From: Kordia antarctica
GTDB lineage: Bacteria; Bacteroidota; Bacteroidia; Flavobacteriales; Flavobacteriaceae
NCBI RefSeq assembly: GCF_009901525.1
Contig: NZ_CP019288.1
Coordinates: 496,001 to 560,000 of the forward strand
Direction: 5' to 3'
DNA length: 64,000 bases
The notes under the pieces: model-generated
What the model saw: the letters and a program-made list of their open reading frames with translations, nothing else
Database searches by the model: none
Told to the model about the DNA's origin: nothing
Position numbers and translations under genes: made by a program
In this document: one piece after another, positions 59,229 to 64,000 of the stretch
Numbering within the stretch: position 1 is the first letter of the stretch
How the letters are laid out: every line of letters starts with the position of its first letter

Positions 59229-59736
59229 AATAAAAAAAGCCAACGAAGCAGATATAGAAGTTTTAGCACTTTTAGGACGAATAACATGGGCTGAATCTCA
59301 TGGTCATTATTTAGATGATAAAAACACGCTATTAAAATATCTTGACGAGAATTTTTCAGTAAATAAAACAACGCAAGAACTAAATGACTCTAATAAACTG
59401 TTCCATATTATGTATGTAGATGATTTACCTGTTGGTTATGTGAAATTAGTAGTAAATGCTACACAAGAAAATGTTGCTTCACAAAACAGTTGTCGATTAG
59501 AACGAATTTTCATCCTAAATGATTTTATACCCTTAAAAATTGGAAAACAGTTACTAACTTTTGTTGAAGAGCAAGCCAAAGCATTACAATTAGATACCAT
59601 GTGGCTTTCCGTTTACATAAAAAATAATAGAGCCATAAGGTTCTATGAAAAAAATGAATTTAAAAACGTTGGAGAATTAAATTTTATAGTCAATGGAAAA
59701 TCTTATGAAAATATCGTGTTCTCTAAAAAAATATAA
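59221..59736 (+). CDS. GNAT-family N-acetyltransferase
   Basis: 171 residues: IKKANEADIEVLALLGRITW, HIMYVDDLPVGYVKLVV, RLERIFILNDFIPLKIGKQL (the acetyl-CoA loop region) and WLSVYIKNNRAIRFYEKNEF. It uses acetyl-CoA; the substrate may be an amine, antibiotic or protein terminus. Second gene of a two-gene operon. Confidence 0.87.
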   Translation: MIKIKKANEADIEVLALLGRITWAESHGHYLDDKNTLLKYLDENFSVNKTTQELNDSNKLFHIMYVDDLPVGYVKLVVNATQENVASQNSCRLERIFILNDFIPLKIGKQLLTFVEEQAKALQLDTMWLSVYIKNNRAIRFYEKNEFKNVGELNFIVNGKSYENIVFSKKI

Positions 59737-59764
59737 GTAAAACAACTTACTTATCTCTTTTCCT

Positions 59765-59815
59765 TCTTATTAGAGCTATCAAATAGGAGCTTAGTGGAAT
59801 GTGTGTGAAACCGAA
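59765..59815. repeat. Dispersed repeat remnant
   Basis: AATAGGAGCTTAGTGGAATG followed by TGTGTGAAACC resembles the remnants at ~48161 and ~58425. It fills the gap between convergent genes (GNAT and response regulator). Confidence 0.45.
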
Positions 59816-59883
59816 AAGATTGAGGTTCATGAACTCAGCTAAAAAATAATAGGAAAGATGTGAGTAAATGGAAATTAACTATT

Positions 59884-60579
59884 TTATATTTTTGCTAAAC
59901 CTTCCAATTTTTCAAAAACAATAACCTTATACATAGCACTGACTGGGACTTTATTATTTTCAATTAATACATGTGTTTTGGTTGCTTTTGTCACTCTATC
60001 CAAATTGGTAATGTATGATTTATGTGTGCGTTGAAAATTTTCAGATAATAAGGTAGTAATATTAATAAGTGTTTCGGAAATAAGATACATTCTTGAATCG
60101 GTAAAGATTTTTAAATAATTTCCAAAACTCTGAATATACAAAATTGATTCAAATGAAATATTAACAGGCATGCCATCATGTTTTATTTGAAGTTCTTCAC
60201 TTCCGCTATTTTTTTTGGGTTGTATTATTTTTGAAGCTGAAACTTTATTTATGGCTTTTAAAAAACGTTCAATTTTTATAGGTTTTAATAAATAATCTAC
60301 AACACCATAATTATAACTTTCTAATGCATATTCAGAATAAGCAGTAGTTAAAATAACCTTAGGTGGTTTTATCATAGAACGCAAAATTTCCATACCATTC
60401 AGTTCAGGCATTTCTATATCAAGAAAAATGAGATTTAGGTCATTTTGCTGAATAAAATTAATGAATTCAAGCGGATTTCCTGTACTTACTACTAATTCAA
60501 AGTTGTCAATTTTAGAACAATAGTCTTCCAACACTTTACGTGCTAGTATTTCGTCATCTATAATACCAACTTTAATCAT
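59884..60579 (-). CDS. LytTR-family response regulator
   Basis: 231 residues. Receiver domain with Asp in NLIFLDIEMPELNG and VDYLLKPIKIERFL, then a C-terminal LytTR DNA-binding domain (ILYIQSFGNYLKIFTDSRMY, FQRTHKSYITNLDRV). Partner of the kinase at 60572, overlapping by 8 bases. Regulates an unknown promoter; the serine-hydrolase gene upstream (61771) is divergent and may be a target. Confidence 0.92.
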   Translation of the reverse strand: MIKVGIIDDEILARKVLEDYCSKIDNFELVVSTGNPLEFINFIQQNDLNLIFLDIEMPELNGMEILRSMIKPPKVILTTAYSEYALESYNYGVVDYLLKPIKIERFLKAINKVSASKIIQPKKNSGSEELQIKHDGMPVNISFESILYIQSFGNYLKIFTDSRMYLISETLINITTLLSENFQRTHKSYITNLDRVTKATKTHVLIENNKVPVSAMYKVIVFEKLEGLAKI

Positions 60580-61591
60580 TAACTGCTTTTTTAAATTTTG
60601 AAACTGCTAAATCAATAGATAAATTTACATGATATTTTTTTTCTTTATCAGCAATTTTCAATATGTGAGAGTTAGGATATAAAAGATTTAAACGTCTTCT
60701 CACATTTTCAAGACCCAGTCCTATTCTTTTCAATGAAGAAACTTTGTGAGGCTTAGAATTAACTACGCAAAAATGAAGCGTGTTGTTTTTTATAGAAACA
60801 GAAATATCAATAGTACTCTGTTCATTTGTACTTTGGGCACCATGTTTAACAGCATTTTCAACAAAAGGGATGAGCAACATTGGAGCAATCATTAAGCCTG
60901 ATAAGTCTCCTTTAATTAAAAACTCAACAGTACAACGTTTACTTAATCTTTTTTCTTCAAGTAACAAATAATTTTCTACAAACTCAATCTCTTCTTTTAA
61001 TAAAACAAACTCTTTTTTAGAACTCTCTAATTGATATCTCATTAATTCTGAGAGTTGCATGACAAGATCAGGAGTTTCTGGCGATTGTTCTCTAGAAAGG
61101 GAATAAATACTATTCAATGAATTGAATAAAAAATGAGGATTCACCTGTTCTTTTAAATAGGTAAGCTCCATCTCTTTTTGTAATTTTTCTTTCTCAGCAT
61201 TTTCTCTTTGGATGATCATATTTCTTCTTAAAAAAAAAGCAGCCATACCAGTACCTGTGGTATAAAAATGAAATAAAGAAGTTTTAGTAACACCAGCCCA
61301 GTTGTTATTAGCATAAGCTTCTAAATATGCCACAAGAAATATACTCCCAATGAGTAAAAGTCCGTATATAAAATATCTTTTCTTATCAAAAAAGTAAGGA
61401 ATAAGAACAAAATGATTTATCCATATAACTGCCATAATATTAATGGCATATTTAAATCCCCATAAAAAAAAAGAAAAAGGCGTGTCATATCGATCTGCAA
61501 TCATCCATCCACTTAATAGTTCAAGGATGAGCACCAATAAAAAGGCTCCTATATTTATAAGGATTGTATTCTTTAATGACTTTTCAAACAT
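60572..61591 (-). CDS. LytS-type membrane sensor histidine kinase
   Basis: 339 residues. Four membrane helices (~10-135) without an extracytoplasmic domain, a coiled coil (AEKEKLQKEMELTYLKEQVN), the His_kinase motif NPHFLFNSLNS with the phospho-acceptor His153, and HATPase (PMLLIPFVENAVKHGAQSTN, IGLGLENVRRRLN). It phosphorylates the LytTR regulator. Confidence 0.92.
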   Translation of the reverse strand: MFEKSLKNTILINIGAFLLVLILELLSGWMIADRYDTPFSFFLWGFKYAINIMAVIWINHFVLIPYFFDKKRYFIYGLLLIGSIFLVAYLEAYANNNWAGVTKTSLFHFYTTGTGMAAFFLRRNMIIQRENAEKEKLQKEMELTYLKEQVNPHFLFNSLNSIYSLSREQSPETPDLVMQLSELMRYQLESSKKEFVLLKEEIEFVENYLLLEEKRLSKRCTVEFLIKGDLSGLMIAPMLLIPFVENAVKHGAQSTNEQSTIDISVSIKNNTLHFCVVNSKPHKVSSLKRIGLGLENVRRRLNLLYPNSHILKIADKEKKYHVNLSIDLAVSKFKKAVND

Positions 61592-61770
61592 ATGTTCATT
61601 TAAAAATTAGATAAATATACCATCTATGAATAGAAATTATCTAAATTATTATACAAAAGCGTGATATCAATGACGAAATGACTTTATCATTTAATTGTTG
61701 TGTTTATCCTATTTAAGAAATTAAACCTAGACAATACTATATCTTTAGTCAACATTTAATTAAAAATAAT

Positions 61771-63012
61771 ATGAAAAACAGTATCTCAGTTCTCTTCATC
61801 ATAATTCTTTTTCTAGCATGTAAAAATGAGCCAAAAAAGGACGCTGATATCGTAAACAATACCAGCCCAAAATATGAAACGTATAATTATGCTGGATTTA
61901 CGCAAGAAGAGAAGTACGCATTCCATAAACATATGTACGAAGGCGGCAATTGGACAGTTTATGGTGATACGGAGCGTTATTTTTACCTAAACTTCTCCGA
62001 AATTGGGAATCACTCACGCATACTTAGGTCAGATACACCAAAAATTTTGGAAGAAACACCAAGAGATGATATAAAAAATTTCAGTACTCCAACAGATTTA
62101 AAAAAAGGAGGCGGACTATCATTAAACGACTATGTACAGCAAGTAGAAGTTAATGGGTTAATAATAATTCATAAAGGCAAAATCGTCTTTGAAGGCTATC
62201 CGAGAATGTTCCCAACCGATTTGCATATTAATATGGTAATCACCCAAACTTTTGTGAGTACTTCAGTTGCCATTCTTGAAGATAGCCATTTAATAGATAC
62301 GAGCAAACCCATTGATTACTACTTTGAAGGGCTTAAAAATTCAGGTTGGGAAGGTGTTCCAGTACTAGATATTCTTAACATGAGTTCCGGAATTGATCGT
62401 ATACCATTGGAGAACTATGAGAAAAGTTTTGACCCAATTAAAGATTTAGCTACAGCAAAATCTGCTAGACCATCAGGAACGAAGCACCAATGGTCGAATG
62501 CCGATGCTATGGTATTAACGCTACTAGTTGAAAAAATTAGTGGTCTTACCTTTCGCGATTTTGTGGAACAAGAAATATGGAAAAAGATAGGTACAGAACA
62601 TAGTGCCCTTTTAGCAATCAATGCTAATGGAACCTCTATTTCTTATGCCGATGGAATGTCCACAACTCTTAGAGATCTTGCCAGATTTGGTCTTGCTTTT
62701 ACGCCTAGTGGTAGAAAGGACGCCAATCCATTAATTTCTGATGCGCATTTATCTAAAATCCGAGATGTAAATAAAAACCTCAATATGTCACGGGATTTAG
62801 AAGAAAAGAAATATAGCAGCTATCAATGGGGCGCAGTATACGATGATGGCGATTTTTATAAAGGTGCACATGGAGGTCAAGGTCTTTATATATCACCTGC
62901 GAAAGATTTAGTAATTGCATTTTTCGGAACTTCCAATACGGATCGTCAACGAAATCAACTTGATGTCATTTCGCGACAGCTTTCCAAATCTGGACTGTTT
63001 GATCTTGAATAA
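61771..63012 (+). CDS. Serine-hydrolase/beta-lactamase-fold lipoprotein, probably inactive
   Basis: 413 residues with a lipobox (LFLACKNE, Cys17). The fold matches the class C/DD-peptidase family (VPVLDILNMSSGIDRIP, LRDLARFGLAFTPSGR), and HGGQG (367-371) is kept at the third motif. The catalytic SxxK position reads VITQ (156-159) and the YSN motif reads WSN (241-243). So nucleophile Ser, Lys and Tyr are all replaced, suggesting a binding protein rather than an enzyme. It lies upstream of an esterase gene (63-base gap). Confidence 0.82.
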   Translation: MKNSISVLFIIILFLACKNEPKKDADIVNNTSPKYETYNYAGFTQEEKYAFHKHMYEGGNWTVYGDTERYFYLNFSEIGNHSRILRSDTPKILEETPRDDIKNFSTPTDLKKGGGLSLNDYVQQVEVNGLIIIHKGKIVFEGYPRMFPTDLHINMVITQTFVSTSVAILEDSHLIDTSKPIDYYFEGLKNSGWEGVPVLDILNMSSGIDRIPLENYEKSFDPIKDLATAKSARPSGTKHQWSNADAMVLTLLVEKISGLTFRDFVEQEIWKKIGTEHSALLAINANGTSISYADGMSTTLRDLARFGLAFTPSGRKDANPLISDAHLSKIRDVNKNLNMSRDLEEKKYSSYQWGAVYDDGDFYKGAHGGQGLYISPAKDLVIAFFGTSNTDRQRNQLDVISRQLSKSGLFDLE

Positions 63013-63075
63013 AATGACCTACAAAGTAAAAGTTAACTATATACGAATGCCTATCACTAATAAAAGAAGACACAT

Positions 63076-64000
63076 ATGAAAGCAATTAAAATATTAATAC
63101 TGTCAATCACTATTTTTTCAAATACTGCTCTTGCGCAGGAAAATAGTACAAAAGAATTCGTATCCAATGTAGAAGGTTCTTCTTTAGTATTACCACAAAT
63201 ACAAGTAATCCCGATAAAGGATACTAAAAATGACAGGCAATATGAATTGTATATTAAGCTACCAGAAGGGTATTCAGAAAATAATGATATTCAATATCCA
63301 GTGATTTACTATACAGATGCGATATGGCATGTTGAAATACTATCTGCCTCCACAGAATATATGCTAGAAGATGTAATTCTAGTTGGAATTTCTTGGCAAA
63401 AAGACATAAATGAAGACCTAAAAAAAGAGAGAGGAGCGCATATAAGTCGGTTCCGAGATTATAGTAGTCGTAAATCAACTAAACCTAAAATTCAAGCAAA
63501 ATACCAATTAGGACAAGCTAATAAACATTTAGACTTTATTCGCAATGATGTCATTACCTATGTTGACAAATCCTATCGAACTGACCCAAATAGTCGTACT
63601 TATTTCGGCTATTCAATGGGTGGAGAATTTGGTACTTACATACTACTGTCTCAACCAGATACCTTTAACAATTACATTCTTGGCAGTCCATCGATCAAAA
63701 ATGATGTTCCTTATTTAACTGAACTTAATACTAAATTTGGACCTTTCGATGCATCAAATAGAAATTCGAGTCTGAAGGCTAATGTTTTTATTTCACGTGG
63801 CTCATTAGAAAAAGAGATGGTTGAACCTATCGAGGAATTTATTATATTACTAAAAGATAGAAGAGATGGCGGTTTGTCCGTACATAAAGAAGTGATTTAT
63901 GGTAATCATGGAACTGCATTCCCTATGACAGCAGTTCGAAGTGTCGCTTGGTTGTCATCCTTAATGAATCATGTTTCAAGTGACAATTATGACGTCTCAT
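63076..64000 (+). CDS. Secreted alpha/beta hydrolase, esterase D/IroE-like (3' end cut by the window)
   Basis: 308 codons visible without a stop, so the C-terminus lies beyond the window. Signal peptide (MKAIKILILSITIFSNTALA). Domain landmarks: YELYIKLPEGYSENN, VIYYTDAIWHVE, then FGYSMGGEFGTY with the GxSxG nucleophile and VIYGNHGTAFP with the probable catalytic His. Resembles the esterase family that includes siderophore and enterobactin esterases (IroE/Fes). Possible cleavage of siderophore or acyl esters in the periplasm. Together with the lipoprotein it may form a two-gene unit. Confidence 0.82.
   Translation, partial: MKAIKILILSITIFSNTALAQENSTKEFVSNVEGSSLVLPQIQVIPIKDTKNDRQYELYIKLPEGYSENNDIQYPVIYYTDAIWHVEILSASTEYMLEDVILVGISWQKDINEDLKKERGAHISRFRDYSSRKSTKPKIQAKYQLGQANKHLDFIRNDVITYVDKSYRTDPNSRTYFGYSMGGEFGTYILLSQPDTFNNYILGSPSIKNDVPYLTELNTKFGPFDASNRNSSLKANVFISRGSLEKEMVEPIEEFIILLKDRRDGGLSVHKEVIYGNHGTAFPMTAVRSVAWLSSLMNHVSSDNYDVS

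Overview
The window looks like chromosome of a marine-type Flavobacteriaceae bacterium. Kordia or a close relative is my guess, but the genus is not proven. It is AT-rich, many genes carry Bacteroidetes -7 boxes (TAnnTTTG), and one large surface protein ends in a type IX secretion sorting domain. DUF4494, 7TM-type sensor kinases and BspA-like repeat proteins also fit. I see no tRNA, rRNA, complete insertion sequence or CRISPR array.

0-10.6 kb is mostly housekeeping and stress genes: the end of a cold-shock gene, a J-domain/KTSC protein, a basic cold-shock-domain protein, an OYE/alcohol dehydrogenase/peroxiredoxin operon, an alpha/beta hydrolase, a ribosome hibernation factor, a nucleotide-sugar-epimerase-like SDR, a ComEC-type metallo-beta-lactamase protein and a DMT exporter. 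10.7-14.3 kb is a type II restriction-modification island: a C5 methyltransferase fused to the N-terminus of a tyrosine recombinase, a convergent PD-(D/E)xK-like nuclease and a small controller HTH. 14.4-21.8 kb holds a DEAD-box helicase, two SDRs, two near-identical cspA-type genes with sigma-54-like promoters, a HbpS-like protein and a phospholipase C/acid phosphatase-type enzyme.

22.3-26 kb is an accessory operon: a patatin phospholipase, a membrane protein with a TIR-like C-terminal domain, and a deoxyribosyltransferase-like/TPR protein resembling the MAP3K TRAFs-binding region. 26-37.7 kb holds a helicase-like fragment, a leucine-rich-repeat lipoprotein, a 7TM histidine kinase, ThiE, an OmpA protein with a doubled barrel and an RsbQ-like hydrolase coupled to a PAS kinase.

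38.5-43 kb is the most striking locus. It is a tightly overlapping four-gene operon: an EACC1-like small membrane protein, a caspase with a C-terminal effector-associated domain, an ABC ATPase with an N-terminal domain that resembles it, and a large polytopic membrane protein. It looks like a caspase conflict or programmed-death system wired to an ABC transporter. A shared intergenic module (GGAGTATT, 22-23 bases, CGG-N4-CCGTAAA) lies upstream of this operon, of the patatin operon and of a 43-residue lysine/proline-rich ORF at 46.6 kb, which suggests common control or common mobility. An apparently intact crystallin-like lipoprotein gene at 46.9 kb and its decayed copy at 37.7 kb bracket the segment.

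47.5-64 kb has a membrane AraC regulator, a giant BspA-like T9SS protein with an almost perfect internal duplication, an MsbA-type ABC exporter, a PorT-like barrel, DUF4494, an HTH-ImmA/IrrE gene pair with a palindromic operator, an HxlR regulator, small genes, a LytS/LytR pair, a probable pseudo-serine-hydrolase lipoprotein and a truncated esterase gene at the edge.
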